Source: Faecalicatena absiana
Lineage (GTDB): Bacteria; Bacillota; Bacilli; Lactobacillales; Lactobacillaceae
DNA: 64,000 nucleotides
NCBI GenBank assembly: GCA_017309015.1
Contig: JAEDAG010000006.1
Span: 46,220-110,219 of the forward strand
Direction: 5' to 3'
Made by a program: the position numbers and the translations under genes. A model generated the notes under the pieces. That model made no database searches. It was not told where the DNA came from and was given only the letters and a program-made list of their open reading frames with translations. Positions 30,069 to 39,392 of this stretch are shown one piece after another (position 1 is the stretch's first letter; the number at the start of each line of letters is the position of its first letter).

Positions 30069-30616
30069 TGTATACGAGCGAAGAAAAGAAGCGCTACATG
30101 CAGCTGGCCTTTGCTGAAGCTGAAAAGGCCCGGGTCCAGGATGAGGTGCCGATCGGCGCCATCGTCGTGGGACCGGACGGAACCGTGATCGGGAAGGGCT
30201 ACAACCGCCGCGAGCTGGATGAGGACGGGACGGCCCATGCCGAGATGCTGGCAATCCGCCAGGCCTGCCAGGCCCTTGACTCCTGGCGCCTGATCGACTG
30301 CAGCCTGTTCGTGACCCTTGAGCCTTGTGCCATGTGCGCCGGGGCCATCATCAACTCCCGGATCAAGGAAGTCTACTTCGCGGCCATGGACCCCAAGGCC
30401 GGCGCCGCGGGCAGCGTGGTGGACTTGTTTGCCGTTGAGAAGTTCAATCATCATCCGGCAGTGGTCCGTGGCCTGTTCAAGGAGCAGGGCGCCCAGATCT
30501 TAAAGGACTTCTTCCGCCAGATCCGGGCCAAGCAGAAGGCTGCCAAGGAAAAAGCGAAAAAAGCCCAAGAAAATGACTCAGAAAATTGCCAAACGGAGCA
30601 GTTTAAGATACAATAG
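30068..30616 (+). CDS. tadA: tRNA-specific adenosine deaminase TadA
   Basis: TadA deaminates adenosine-34 to inosine in tRNA-Arg(ACG). The zinc/catalytic motifs are HAEMLAI (His zinc ligand and Glu proton shuttle) and PCAMCAGAI (two Cys ligands). Length, 182, includes a Lys/Ala/Glu-rich C-terminal tail longer than in most homologues. Its 3' end contains the promoter of the SRP RNA gene. Confidence 0.95.
   Translation: MYTSEEKKRYMQLAFAEAEKARVQDEVPIGAIVVGPDGTVIGKGYNRRELDEDGTAHAEMLAIRQACQALDSWRLIDCSLFVTLEPCAMCAGAIINSRIKEVYFAAMDPKAGAAGSVVDLFAVEKFNHHPAVVRGLFKEQGAQILKDFFRQIRAKQKAAKEKAKKAQENDSENCQTEQFKIQ
30586..30614 (+). promoter_or_regulatory. Promoter of the SRP RNA gene, inside the tadA 3' end
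   Basis: The -35 TTGCCA (30586-30591), a 17-base spacer and the -10 TACAAT (30609-30614) predict a start near 30620, matching the 5' end of the RNA fold. Confidence 0.8.
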
Positions 30617-30619
30617 TTG

Positions 30620-30697
30620 TCGGGCAATGTTTGTCTTCCGAAGCGTGTCAGGACCGGAAGGTAGCAGCACTAAGGTTGTTCAGGCATGTGCCCTTTA
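30620..30697 (+). ncRNA. ffs: Signal recognition particle RNA, small 4.5S-like type
   Basis: The conserved SRP domain IV hairpin is present: GTGTCAGGACCGG, an AAGG tetraloop-like turn and TAGCAGCAC (about 30645-30670), which binds Ffh. The ends pair (GGGCA 30622-30626 with TGTGCCC near 30687-30693). The size is about 78 nt; the Alu domain of long Gram-positive SRP RNAs is absent, as in other lactobacilli. The location before dnaX is the usual Firmicutes one. Confidence 0.92.
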
Positions 30698-30710
30698 TTT
30701 TGAAATCAAC

Positions 30711-30745
30711 AAGCTCTTAGCTCCTCGGAGCTAGGAGCTTTTTTA
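30711..30745 (+). terminator. Terminator of the SRP RNA
   Basis: AAGCTC-t-TAGCTC pairs with GAGCTA-g-GAGCTT around CTCG and is followed by T6. Confidence 0.9.
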
Positions 30746-30773
30746 ATCGCAAGCAAAGGAGCAAGCAAAGAGA

Positions 30774-32651
30774 ATGGCATATCAAGCTCTTTACCGGAAA
30801 TGGCGGCCCCAGACCTTTGACGCGGTCGTCGGCCAAGAGGCTATTACTGATACCCTGAAGAACGCGATCAAGCGCGGCAAGGTTTCGCACGCCTTCCTGT
30901 TCGCCGGTCCCCGGGGGACGGGGAAGACCTCTTGTGCCAAGATTTTTGCCAAGGCCTTGAACTGCTTGAATCTGCAGGACGGGGAGCCCTGCAACGAATG
31001 CGCCAACTGCAAGGCGGCTGACGAAGGGGCCATGCCGGACATTCTGGAACTTGACGCGGCCTCCAACAACAGCGTGGAGGACATCCGCGACCTTTTGTCC
31101 AAGGTCAGCTACAGCCCCAATCAGGGCCGCTGCAAGGTCTACATCATCGACGAAGTCCACATGCTGACCATGTCAGCCTTCAACGCCCTCTTGAAGACCT
31201 TGGAAGAGCCGCCGGAGAGCGTGGTCTTTATCCTGGCCACGACCGAGCTGCAGAAGGTGCCGGCCACGATCATCTCCCGGACCCAGCGCTACAACTTCAA
31301 GCGCATCTCCAAGCAGGACCTGGTCAAGCGGATGAAATACATCCTGGATCAGGAAGGGATCAAGTATGAGGACAAGGCCCTGTCCGTCATTGCCCAAGTC
31401 GCTGACGGGGGGATGCGGGACGCCTTGAGCATCCTGGACCAGCTGCTGTCCTTTGAAAAAGAGCAGCTGCTTTACCAGGATGCCCTGGAAATCACCGGCT
31501 TTGCCGCCAGAGAGCAGATCGAAAAGATCCTGCTGGCCCTTTTTAAGGAAGACGCGGCCAGCGCCTTGACTTTAGCCAAGGAGGCGGCCAAGGACGGGGC
31601 CAGTCCCCAGAACATCTTAAGCGAAATCATCAGCCTGGCCACGGAAGGGCTGCTGGCGGTCAAGACCCAGCAGGACAGCGGGAACTTCTTGACCCCGGAC
31701 TTCTACCAGACCCTGCTGCAGGTGCGGGAAGAGCGCTTTTACCAGGTGATCGACCAGGCCAACGATGCCTTGAACAACCTCCGCTTCACCAACCAGCAGC
31801 AGATTCCGTTGGACGTCTTCTTGGTCAAGGCCGCCAGCGGCCAAAGCGTGCAAAAGGAGCCGGCCCAAAGCCAAGGGCCAGTGGCCGTGGCCGCCGCTGA
31901 CCCAAGACTGGCCCAGCAGGTCGACCAGCTGACCCAGCAGGTGCAGGCCTTGAGCCAGCAAGTCGCGCGCCTTAGCCAAGGGCGGGCGAATGGCGGGGGC
32001 AGCCTGAGTCCAAATCATGTCTTCAGGCTTAACCAGACCCTGTTTGACGACAAAAAGAAGCAGGACCTCTTGAGCAGCCGCACCCAGTCCGGCCAAGGCA
32101 AGGCGGCTGCCCCAAGCCCGCGGTCCTTCAAGTCCTCAAGCGCGGACGTCAATGCCGTTTTGGCCGCCGCGACCCGGGCTGACCTGGAAGAAGCCAAGAA
32201 CTTGTGGGAGCGGGACCTGCCGTCGGAATTGACGGGGCCAGACCAGGCAGCCTTGAAATTCCTGGAGCCAATCGCGGCTGGGAACGGAAAGATGCTGCTG
32301 AAGGTCAAGAACGATGCTTGGCAGGTCGGTCATGACCCAGACGGCTTTTTGACCGAGCTGAAGGACCTGCTGGAGCGCTTCACCAAGACCCCATGGACCT
32401 TGGCCCTGGTTGAGGAAGCAGAATGGCCAAGCATCCGCCAGGCCTTTATCAAGGAGCACTTCGCCAAGAAGGCGCCGGCCCCAGCTGATTCGCCAGCCGA
32501 GCAGCCAGCTGCAGAGGCAACGGCTGTGGAAACAGGGCCCGTGCCGCCGGAAGCACCGGCAGAAGCAGAGCCGGAAGTGGAGCCAGACAATTCCGATGTC
32601 GTGGACAAGGCCCGGGAAGTCTTCGGCGACCTGGTCCAGGTAAAAGATTAA
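30774..32651 (+). CDS. dnaX: DNA polymerase III subunits gamma/tau
   Basis: DnaX is the clamp-loader ATPase that organises the replisome. Walker A is GPRGTGKTS near residue 45, the zinc cluster CNECANC follows, and EVHMLTMSAFNALLKTLEEP holds the Walker B/DEXX region. Domain III extends to about residue 365, then a Gln/Ala-rich linker with a coiled-coil-like stretch (VDQLTQQVQALSQQVARLSQ) and a C-terminal tau domain. Length is 625. The extreme C-terminus is Ala/Pro/Glu-rich. RBS AAAGGAG is upstream. No obvious internal frameshift signal for gamma was identified. Confidence 0.95.
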   Translation: MAYQALYRKWRPQTFDAVVGQEAITDTLKNAIKRGKVSHAFLFAGPRGTGKTSCAKIFAKALNCLNLQDGEPCNECANCKAADEGAMPDILELDAASNNSVEDIRDLLSKVSYSPNQGRCKVYIIDEVHMLTMSAFNALLKTLEEPPESVVFILATTELQKVPATIISRTQRYNFKRISKQDLVKRMKYILDQEGIKYEDKALSVIAQVADGGMRDALSILDQLLSFEKEQLLYQDALEITGFAAREQIEKILLALFKEDAASALTLAKEAAKDGASPQNILSEIISLATEGLLAVKTQQDSGNFLTPDFYQTLLQVREERFYQVIDQANDALNNLRFTNQQQIPLDVFLVKAASGQSVQKEPAQSQGPVAVAAADPRLAQQVDQLTQQVQALSQQVARLSQGRANGGGSLSPNHVFRLNQTLFDDKKKQDLLSSRTQSGQGKAAAPSPRSFKSSSADVNAVLAAATRADLEEAKNLWERDLPSELTGPDQAALKFLEPIAAGNGKMLLKVKNDAWQVGHDPDGFLTELKDLLERFTKTPWTLALVEEAEWPSIRQAFIKEHFAKKAPAPADSPAEQPAAEATAVETGPVPPEAPAEAEPEVEPDNSDVVDKAREVFGDLVQVKD

Positions 32652-32741
32652 CGATTCTTAAATATTGCAAAAAACGGGCTTTTTGCTCTAGGAAAAGCCC
32701 GGATTAGCGCTAAAATATTGTCATAAAAGGAGTAATTTACA

Positions 32742-33071
32742 ATGAGTAGAAGACCAGCTTTCCCAGGCATGGGCGGCATGAACATGCAACAAATGATGAA
32801 GCAAGCCAAGAAGCTTCAAGAACAGATGGCCCAAGAACAGCAGACCATCACTGAGCAGGAATTCGTTGGCAAGTCAGCTGACGACATGGTGGTTGCCACT
32901 TTCACCGGTGACCGACACTTGAAGGAGATCGCCATCAAGCCGGACGCCATTGACCCGGAAGACCCTGACATGCTGCAGGATTTGATCATTGACGCCGTCA
33001 ACAAGGGCTTGACCCAAATCGACCAAGCTACCCAAGCCAGCTTAGGCAAGTACACGAAAGGCCTGATGTAA
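32742..33071 (+). CDS. Nucleoid-associated protein, YbaB/EbfC family
   Basis: This is a small dimeric DNA-binding protein conserved between dnaX and recR. The 109-residue length, the Met/Gln-rich N-terminal helix ([17 protein letters not shown]) and the [22 protein letters not shown] core are family hallmarks. The ribosome-binding site AAAGGAG precedes it. The recR start is two bases after its stop. Confidence 0.93.
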   Translation: MSRRPAFPGMGGMNMQQMMKQAKKLQEQMAQEQQTITEQEFVGKSADDMVVATFTGDRHLKEIAIKPDAIDPEDPDMLQDLIIDAVNKGLTQIDQATQASLGKYTKGLM

Positions 33072-33072
33072 T

Positions 33073-33672
33073 TTGCAGTACCCATTGCCCATTGCCCATT
33101 TGATCGATTCATTCATGAAGCTGCCCGGGATCGGGGAAAAGACCGCGACCCGGCTGGCTTTTTACGTGATGGACATGCCTGAGGGCGACGTCAAGGAATT
33201 TTCAGAGGCCCTGGTGGACGTGAAGCAGAAATTGACGACCTGTTCAGTCTGCGGCAACATCACTGAGCACGACCCCTGCGAAATCTGCACCAATCCTAAC
33301 CGCGACCGGTCAACGATCATGGTGGTGGAAGAGCCCAAGGACGTCATGGCCTTTGAGAACATGGGCGAGTACAACGGCTTGTATCACGTGCTGCACGGCG
33401 TTTTGTCGCCGATGGACGGGATTGGGCCGGAAGAGATCAACATCAAGTCGCTGATCGTCCGCCTGCAGAAGAACGACGCGGCCAAGGAGGTCATCCTGGC
33501 CTTGAATTCAACGCCTGAAGGCGAATCGACTTCAATGTATATCAGCCGGCTGATCAAGCCGGCCGGAATCAAGGTGACGCGCTTGGCGGCCGGCCTGGCC
33601 GTTGGCTCTGACATTGAATATGCCAACCTGATCACGCTCAAGCGCGCGGTACAAGGAAGGACGGAACTCTGA
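33073..33672 (+). CDS. recR: Recombination mediator RecR
   Basis: RecR acts with RecO/RecF to load RecA at gaps. The helix-hairpin-helix region ([18 protein letters not shown]), zinc finger CSVC..CEIC (about residues 57-75) and Toprim motif [14 protein letters not shown] are present. Length is 199, standard. The start is TTG at 33073, because family alignment places the N-terminus ([20 protein letters not shown]) here and no ATG is available; AAAGG lies about 12 bases upstream, overlapping the end of ybaB. Confidence 0.94.
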   Translation: MQYPLPIAHLIDSFMKLPGIGEKTATRLAFYVMDMPEGDVKEFSEALVDVKQKLTTCSVCGNITEHDPCEICTNPNRDRSTIMVVEEPKDVMAFENMGEYNGLYHVLHGVLSPMDGIGPEEINIKSLIVRLQKNDAAKEVILALNSTPEGESTSMYISRLIKPAGIKVTRLAAGLAVGSDIEYANLITLKRAVQGRTEL

Positions 33673-33911
33673 TGTCAAAAAGAAGATCCGACAAGATCAA
33701 GCAAGCAGAAGATGCCAAATTGATGGCCGCGGTGGAGAAGATCCAGCAGGAAATCAGCCTGAACAAGGGCCTGGACAATACCACCCTGGACATGTCTGAC
33801 GACAACATCATCACGGACAAGGTATTGCGGGCAGAGTATGCTTTCTTGTACGATGAAGCCCGCTACCGGCACGCGAGCTACACCGGCGTGACCAACGCGA
33901 TTTCCCAATGA
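33672..33911 (+). CDS. DUF2508 (YaaL) family protein
   Basis: This 79-residue charged protein follows recR with a one-base overlap, as yaaL does in Bacillus and lactobacilli. Family features are the Lys-rich N-terminus and the AEYAFLYDEARYRH motif near residue 56. It has no membrane segment. Function is unknown. Confidence 0.85.
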   Translation: MSKRRSDKIKQAEDAKLMAAVEKIQQEISLNKGLDNTTLDMSDDNIITDKVLRAEYAFLYDEARYRHASYTGVTNAISQ

Positions 33912-33946
33912 TTGAGCGGGAGCAGAATATCTCTAACGAATAATTA

Positions 33947-33986
33947 AAGGCTTCTAGAAGTGAAAAACTTCTGGAAGCCTTTTTTC
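33947..33986 (+). terminator. Terminator of the dnaX-ybaB-recR-yaaL operon
   Basis: AAAGGCTTCTAGAAGT pairs with ACTTCTGGAAGCCTTT around GAAAA, followed by T6. Confidence 0.9.
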
Positions 33987-34091
33987 TGTCCTTTGAACCA
34001 ACCCCCTAGATTTGGTGCAAGATATGACTGTAAATACTAGCGATAGTTCTGTAAAATAGAACGTAGAATATCGGAAGGAATATGCAGCAAA

Positions 34092-34736
34092 ATGACAGGA
34101 TATTTTATTACTTTTGAAGGCCCAGACGGCGCCGGCAAGACGACCGTGATCAATGAAGTCGTCAAGCAAATCCAAGCTTCTTGCAAGCGGCCGATTCTGG
34201 TGACCAGAGAGCCCGGCGGCTCCAAGATCGCGGAAAAGATCCGCCAGATCATTCTGGATCCCGCCAACACGGAAATGAACGCCAAGACTGAGGCCCTCCT
34301 TTACGCGGCCAGCCGGTCCCAGCACGTCAGCGAGATCATTGAGCCGGCCTTGAAGCGCGGGGACCTGGTGATTTCCGACCGCTTCGTTGACTCATCCCTG
34401 GCTTATCAAGGCAAGGGGCGGGGCCTGGGCATCAAGCAGGTGCAGGCGATCAACGACTTCGCGACGGGCCACCTGCAGCCGGATTTGACGATCTTTCTGG
34501 ATCTTGACCCGCGCCTTGGCTTGGCCCGCATCAGCCGGGCAAGAGCAGGCACGGAAGACCGCCTGGAACAGGAAAAGCTGGCCTTTCACCAAGAGGTCTA
34601 TGCCGGCTACCAGGAAGTCAACGCCCTGCACCCGGACCGGGTCAAGCTGGTCGATGCCAGTCAGGAATTGCCACAAGTCGTGGCGGCAAGTGTTAAACTA
34701 ATTGCAAGCACCTTACCAGAGATTTTTGAAAAGTAA
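34092..34736 (+). CDS. tmk: Thymidylate kinase
   Basis: Tmk phosphorylates dTMP to dTDP. The P-loop [11 protein letters not shown] (residues 7-17), [12 protein letters not shown] (dTMP-binding DR motif) and the lid region [15 protein letters not shown] are visible. Length, 214, is standard. It begins a cluster with darA, holB, yabA and rsmI, the conserved Firmicutes order. Confidence 0.95.
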   Translation: MTGYFITFEGPDGAGKTTVINEVVKQIQASCKRPILVTREPGGSKIAEKIRQIILDPANTEMNAKTEALLYAASRSQHVSEIIEPALKRGDLVISDRFVDSSLAYQGKGRGLGIKQVQAINDFATGHLQPDLTIFLDLDPRLGLARISRARAGTEDRLEQEKLAFHQEVYAGYQEVNALHPDRVKLVDASQELPQVVAASVKLIASTLPEIFEK

Positions 34737-34782
34737 GAAGCAGGCCTGCCAGACAGGCTTGCCAGACAAGGGGGATTTGCTC

Positions 34783-35109
34783 ATGAAAATGATTATCGCC
34801 ATCGTGCAGTCAGAAGACGCCAGCCGCCTGCAGGCGGCATTTGTCGATCACAACATTAGGGCGACCAAGCTGTCATCAACGGGCGGCTTTTTGCGGGAAG
34901 GCAACACCACTTTCCTGGTCGGAATTGCCGACGACAAGGTTGAAGAAGTCCTAAGCGTGATCAAGAAGCATTCTGAGCAGCGCGAGGAATTGATTACGCC
35001 GGGCCTGCACCCGGGAATCTCCTTTGAGCAGCAGATCGAGCCGGTCAACATTACTGTGGGCGGGGCCACGGTCTTTGTCCTGCCGGTTGACCGCTTTGAG
35101 CAGTTCTGA
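34783..35109 (+). CDS. darA: Cyclic-di-AMP receptor protein (DarA/PstA, YaaQ family)
   Basis: This is a PII-like trimeric protein that binds c-di-AMP. The 108-residue chain starts MKMIIAIVQSEDASRL, and the TKLSSTGGFLREGNTTFLVG segment matches the B-loop region of the family. The GGATVFVLPVDRFEQF C-terminus is characteristic. The ATG at 34783 follows GGGGG; the longer in-frame extension has no start signals. It overlaps holB by one base. Confidence 0.92.
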   Translation: MKMIIAIVQSEDASRLQAAFVDHNIRATKLSSTGGFLREGNTTFLVGIADDKVEEVLSVIKKHSEQREELITPGLHPGISFEQQIEPVNITVGGATVFVLPVDRFEQF

Positions 35110-35984
35110 TGATTGACATCAAGAAGGTGGGCCAGGACCAGGCCCAATTGCTTAAGCAGGCCGCTGACAAGGACCAGCTCTCGCATGCTTACCTTTTGGC
35201 GGGCAATGACGAGGAACTGGCGGTCAACACGGCCTATTGGCTGATCTGCTACCTGAACTGCACGGGCGTCCAGAAGCCGGATGGAACCTGTGCCAACTGC
35301 CGGCGGATCTTGGAAGGCAACCACCCCGACATCCGCTTGGTTGACGTGCCGGACAAGCGGCAGACCATTTCAATTGACCAGGTCCGGGAATTGAAGCAGG
35401 AATTGATGAAGCGGCCCGCGGAAGGAACCTATCGCTTTTTCATCATTAACCATGCCCAAGCCCTGACCCTGCCGGCCGCCAACGGTCTGCTCAACCTCTT
35501 GGAAGAGCCGATCGCTCCGGTGATTACTTTTCTGGTGGCCAATAACGTCAACCAGATTCTGCCAACGGTCAAGTCAAGAACGCAGATCATCAATTTCAGC
35601 CAGGTTCAGGTCAGCGACCGGACCAGCTTCTTGCTGGAGAACGGGCTCAGTCAGGAGGAAATCGACCTGCTGGGCGAGACCGCGGCTTTTGACCGTCAGC
35701 TTAAATCCTTTTACCAAGAGCTGCAGGGGCAGGATTCGCTTTCGCTGATTACGGCCCACCAGCTGGCGGCCAGCGTCAAGAAGCAGAAGCAGGCCAGCGG
35801 GGTCTTGGAGAAGTACGTCTGGATCATGCTCAAGCGCTGGGCCGACGAGGACTTGGACCAGGCTGCCCTGCGACCGGTCGCGGCCAGCCTGTTGACCGAC
35901 TTGATGAAAATCGACCAGATGCGGCAGAGCAACGTGAACTTTTTAAGCAGCTTGGACTATTTGGCCTTGCAGCGGCAGAAATGA
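35109..35984 (+). CDS. holB: DNA polymerase III subunit delta'
   Basis: HolB is the ATPase-like, non-hydrolysing stator of the clamp loader. The fold resembles DnaX, with SHAYLLAGND at the degenerate P-loop position, a zinc cluster (C56, CANC) and EPIAPVITFLVANNVNQILPTVKSR, the SRC-like motif region. Length is 291. It overlaps darA upstream and ends just before yabA. Confidence 0.93.
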   Translation: MIDIKKVGQDQAQLLKQAADKDQLSHAYLLAGNDEELAVNTAYWLICYLNCTGVQKPDGTCANCRRILEGNHPDIRLVDVPDKRQTISIDQVRELKQELMKRPAEGTYRFFIINHAQALTLPAANGLLNLLEEPIAPVITFLVANNVNQILPTVKSRTQIINFSQVQVSDRTSFLLENGLSQEEIDLLGETAAFDRQLKSFYQELQGQDSLSLITAHQLAASVKKQKQASGVLEKYVWIMLKRWADEDLDQAALRPVAASLLTDLMKIDQMRQSNVNFLSSLDYLALQRQK

Positions 35985-35998
35985 AGGCAGGTAACGGA

Positions 35999-36337
35999 AT
36001 GGATCCATATTCAAAATTGCAGCAGCTTCAGCAGCAGATGGAGCGCATGGTGAAGAGCATCTCTTCCCTGCAGCAGGAAGTGCTGGAGACGCTGAAGGAA
36101 AACACGGAATTAAAAGTTGAAAACCAGCTCCTGCGCGAGAAACTGGACAAGATGTCCGTCAACCGTCCGGAGCATGAGGGCAAGACGCCAAGCGGCATTG
36201 AAACCTTGAAGCAGATCTACAAGTCGGGCTACCATATCTGCAACATGTACTATGGCACCCACAAGGATCCAAGTGCCGATTGCATGTTTTGCCTGGACAT
36301 TTTAGATAATTTTGGAAAGAAGACAGGTCACAAATAA
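35999..36337 (+). CDS. yabA: Replication initiation control protein YabA
   Basis: YabA binds DnaA and DnaN and restrains initiation. The N-terminal ~60 residues form a leucine-zipper-like coiled coil, and the C-terminus has the zinc-binding cluster YHICNMYYGTH..CMFC. ATG 35999 is preferred (AAGGCAGG upstream) over the ATG at 35981, which overlaps holB. Length 112. Confidence 0.93.
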   Translation: MDPYSKLQQLQQQMERMVKSISSLQQEVLETLKENTELKVENQLLREKLDKMSVNRPEHEGKTPSGIETLKQIYKSGYHICNMYYGTHKDPSADCMFCLDILDNFGKKTGHK

Positions 36338-37194
36338 TGCAGATTCAAAGCAGCTACGGGGATGAACAGGCAGGCAAGCTCTACTTGGTGCCAACGCCAA
36401 TCGGCAACCTGGAGGACATGACCATTCGGGCCAAGAAGGTCTTGCAGCAAGCTGACTATATCGCCGCCGAAGACACCCGGACCAGTGGGATCATGCTGGA
36501 CCGGCTGGGCATCCACAACAAGATGGTGGCCTTCCACAAGTTCAACTCCAAGGAAAAGGCGCCAGAGCTCATCAAGTTGATGCGGGAAGGGGCCGTGATT
36601 GCCGAAATCAGTGATGCCGGAATGCCGGTCATTTCTGATCCCGGCTTTATTTTGGTCCAGGAATGCATCAAAAACGACATTCCAGTCGTTCCGCTGCCAG
36701 GTCCGTCCGCTTTCGCGACGGCCCTGATCGCTTCCGGCTTTGACGCCCAGCCCTTTACCTACTATGGCTTTTTGCCGCGCAAGAGCAGCCAGCAAAAGCC
36801 CTATTTTGAGCAGATGAAGCAGGCTATGGCCACCTCAATTTTCTATGAGGCGCCCCACCGCCTGGTCAAGACCTTGGAAACGGCCGCGGCGGTTTTTGGC
36901 CCGGACCGGCAGATCGTATGTGCCCGGGAATTGACCAAGATTCATGAAGAATTCGTCCGCGGGAGGATTCAGGAAGTGCTGGACCACTTCCAGGAAGTCG
37001 CTCCCCGGGGTGAATTCGTCGTGCTCGTTGCTCCGGCCACTGAAGCAGTCCAAGCCCTGAGCTGGGATGACCTGGTCAAGCTGGTGCAAGAGCTGACTGA
37101 AAAGGGCGTATCCAAGAAGGACGCCATCAAGCAGGTGGCCAAGGAGAACAAGGTTTCCAAAAACGAGCTTTATGACCGCTACCACCAGAAGTAG
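36337..37194 (+). CDS. rsmI: 16S rRNA (cytidine-1402-2'-O)-methyltransferase RsmI
   Basis: RsmI methylates the 2'-O of C1402. The SAM-dependent tetrapyrrole-methylase fold is shown by LVPTPIGNLEDMTIRA at the N-terminus, AAEDTRTSG, and ISDAGMPVISDPG (about residue 90). Length, 285, is normal. It overlaps yabA by one base. Confidence 0.94.
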   Translation: MQIQSSYGDEQAGKLYLVPTPIGNLEDMTIRAKKVLQQADYIAAEDTRTSGIMLDRLGIHNKMVAFHKFNSKEKAPELIKLMREGAVIAEISDAGMPVISDPGFILVQECIKNDIPVVPLPGPSAFATALIASGFDAQPFTYYGFLPRKSSQQKPYFEQMKQAMATSIFYEAPHRLVKTLETAAAVFGPDRQIVCARELTKIHEEFVRGRIQEVLDHFQEVAPRGEFVVLVAPATEAVQALSWDDLVKLVQELTEKGVSKKDAIKQVAKENKVSKNELYDRYHQK

Positions 37195-37249
37195 CACTTT
37201 TGGCTTGTGCTAAACTAAAGATTAGATTGCAATCAAGATGAGGCATGCA

Positions 37250-37990
37250 ATGAAGTTTTACAAGGATTACCGGGTGCAGTATGATGACTGCGATGAGACC
37301 AAGCGCTTAAAGCTGACGACCATGATCAACATGCTGATGGAGGTTTCCGAAGCCCAGCTGGCCAATACTCTGGGCAGCGCCAAGGCCATGAATGAGCAGG
37401 GACGCGGTTGGGTCGTCACCCAGTATGAGTTCCACGTCAAGCGTCTGCCAAAAGCCCTGGAGGCGGTCAAGGCCTGGACAGAGGCGGCTGGCTACAACCG
37501 CTTTCTCTGCTACCGGGACTTTGGCATGGAGGACCTTGAAGGCAACGAATTGCTGACGGTGCACAGCCAGTGGGTTCTGTTTGACCTTAAGCTGCGTAAG
37601 ATGCTGCCGACGGATCCAGACTTGGTCAAGGGGATTGGAGCGCCGAAGCTGGCCAAACTGCCGCGCTTTAAGCGCCTGCGGCCACTGGAAGCGTATGACT
37701 CCTACCACGTCTACCGGGTCCGCTATTATGACCTGGACACCAACCACCACATGAACAATGGCCGCTACTTTGACTGGGTCGTTGATACTTTGCCGCGGGA
37801 CTTTTTAAATCAGCACGTGCCCGTGCGGATTGATCTGCGCTTTGACAAGGAAGTGCAGTACGGGGATGAGGCCCAAAGCTGGCTGAAGTTCACGCGGACC
37901 AGCCAAGAAGAGTGCGTGTCCCAGCACCTGATCAAGGTGGGTGAAGACGACATGGCCCTTTGTGAGATAGCCTGGCGCAAGTCTTTATGA
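37250..37990 (+). CDS. Acyl-ACP thioesterase
   Basis: The enzyme releases fatty acids from acyl-ACP (Pfam Acyl-ACP_TE, FatA/FatB-like). The double hot-dog fold is indicated by two YR(V)(Q/R)YxDxD-type starts: YKDYRVQYDDCD at the N-terminus and YHVYRVRYYDLDTNHHMNNGRY near residue 155, which contains the catalytic Asn/His pair. Length is 246. ATG 37250 follows GAGG by seven bases. No fatty-acid genes are adjacent. Confidence 0.9.
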   Translation: MKFYKDYRVQYDDCDETKRLKLTTMINMLMEVSEAQLANTLGSAKAMNEQGRGWVVTQYEFHVKRLPKALEAVKAWTEAAGYNRFLCYRDFGMEDLEGNELLTVHSQWVLFDLKLRKMLPTDPDLVKGIGAPKLAKLPRFKRLRPLEAYDSYHVYRVRYYDLDTNHHMNNGRYFDWVVDTLPRDFLNQHVPVRIDLRFDKEVQYGDEAQSWLKFTRTSQEECVSQHLIKVGEDDMALCEIAWRKSL

Positions 37991-38071
37991 TTTAAAGTCG
38001 CTTTTGTGCTTTAATAAGGCTTGATTCTGATTTATCGATAGCCACGGCTTTATTCACGGAGGATTTACAAA

Positions 38072-38620
38072 TTGAAGACTGAATCAAAAACTTTGGGCAA
38101 AGTTAAGTTTGGCGCCAAGCTGGAATTGCGCGACGTAATTCTGTTAGGCATGGTGATTGCCATCAAGATCATCCTGGGCAAGTTTACGGTCGGGAGCCAG
38201 ATGCTCCAGGTCGGCTTGGGCTTTATCGGCAGCGTCATGCTGGGCTACTTGTTTGGGCCGCTTTGGGGCTTTGCCGGCGGTGCGATCAGCGACCTGGTCA
38301 ATTCAGCTATTTTTGGCAACATGGGCGGCTTTTTCATCGGCTTTACGCTGACGGCTGCCGTTGGGCCAATGATCTACGGCTTCTTCTTCTACAAAAAGCC
38401 TGTTCAGATTTGGCGGGTCATCGCGGCCACTATCGTGGTTACGATCGTCTGCAACATTGGGATGAACACCTTGTGGCTGCACATCATGTACAACATGCCA
38501 TTTATGAAGACCTTGGGCGTTAGAATCGTCAAGGAAATGATTGCTCCTTGGATTCAAATGGTCGTGACCTGGTTTGTGCTGCAGGCCCTGTCACGCGTTG
38601 ACGCCAGATTGAGAAAATAA
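38072..38620 (+). CDS. folT: ECF transporter S component, folate type (FolT)
   Basis: This is a membrane substrate-binding subunit that works with a shared EcfAA'T module. The 182-residue protein has six hydrophobic segments and the folate-family motif LFGPLWGFAGGAISDLV. The TTG start at 38072 follows GGAGG by nine bases. The ECF module genes are not in this window. No THF riboswitch was recognised in the 80-base upstream gap. Folate is inferred from family likeness; another vitamin is possible. Confidence 0.8.
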   Translation: MKTESKTLGKVKFGAKLELRDVILLGMVIAIKIILGKFTVGSQMLQVGLGFIGSVMLGYLFGPLWGFAGGAISDLVNSAIFGNMGGFFIGFTLTAAVGPMIYGFFFYKKPVQIWRVIAATIVVTIVCNIGMNTLWLHIMYNMPFMKTLGVRIVKEMIAPWIQMVVTWFVLQALSRVDARLRK

Positions 38621-38644
38621 GTTAGAAATTGGGGATTCCATTTA

Positions 38645-39367
38645 ATGAAGATTTTGAGCATTTCAACGGCCACCAGCGACTTGAGCGTAGCCTTGAATGA
38701 CGATGAACAGATTATTAGTGAAACGGTCGAGCCAAACAAGCGCAACCACAGCGTTGACCTTGATCCCGACATCGACAGGCTGCTGCAAGAGCAGGGCCTG
38801 TCCTTGAAAGACATTGACCGCTTCGCCGTTGCCATTGGGCCGGGCTCATACACCGGCCTGCGGGTTGGCTTGACCACGGCCAAGATGTTTGCCAGCATTT
38901 TAGGCAAGGATTTGGTGGGAATTTCAACCCTGCAGGCCCTGGCCCAGAACTTTGCCGGCCAGGAGGCTCTGGTCGTGCCCGCGCTTGACGCCCGCAACCA
39001 GAACTTTTTCGCTGGCGCCTACCGTCAGGCTGAAGCAGTCATTCCAGACGGCCACTATGCTTTAAGCGAGCTTTTGGACCAGCTCAAGGACCAGGGGGAC
39101 AAGAAGTTTATCTTCCTGGGCAGCAACTTCAGCAAGTACATGGAAATGATCAAAGACCAGCTGGCTGACCGCGAGCTGATTTTTGCCAGCGGAGACGAGA
39201 ACCTGCTGCACGCCGGCCAGGTTGGCCGCCTCGCGGCCAAAGCCGCGCCAATCGATCCTGACCAGGCCGTCCCGAACTACCTGCGCCGGACCCAGGCTGA
39301 ATATGACTGGCACAAGAAGACCGGCCAAGCTTTCGCGCCTGACAGCGAATACGTCGAAGAAGTATAG
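38645..39367 (+). CDS. tsaB: tRNA t6A synthesis accessory protein TsaB
   Basis: TsaB partners TsaD in making N6-threonylcarbamoyladenosine at A37 of ANN-decoding tRNAs. The ASKHA-fold N-terminus (ILSISTATSDLSVAL) and GPGSYTGLRVGLTTAKMF (about residues 60-78) are diagnostic. Length 240. It leads the tsaB-rimI-tsaD cluster. Confidence 0.94.
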   Translation: MKILSISTATSDLSVALNDDEQIISETVEPNKRNHSVDLDPDIDRLLQEQGLSLKDIDRFAVAIGPGSYTGLRVGLTTAKMFASILGKDLVGISTLQALAQNFAGQEALVVPALDARNQNFFAGAYRQAEAVIPDGHYALSELLDQLKDQGDKKFIFLGSNFSKYMEMIKDQLADRELIFASGDENLLHAGQVGRLAAKAAPIDPDQAVPNYLRRTQAEYDWHKKTGQAFAPDSEYVEEV

Positions 39368-39392
39368 ACAGCTGATCCAAATGGGATTGTTT

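Noticed and set aside
37991-38071. THF riboswitch upstream of folT
   Set aside because: The gap is only 80 bases and lacks the conserved core of either THF riboswitch class.
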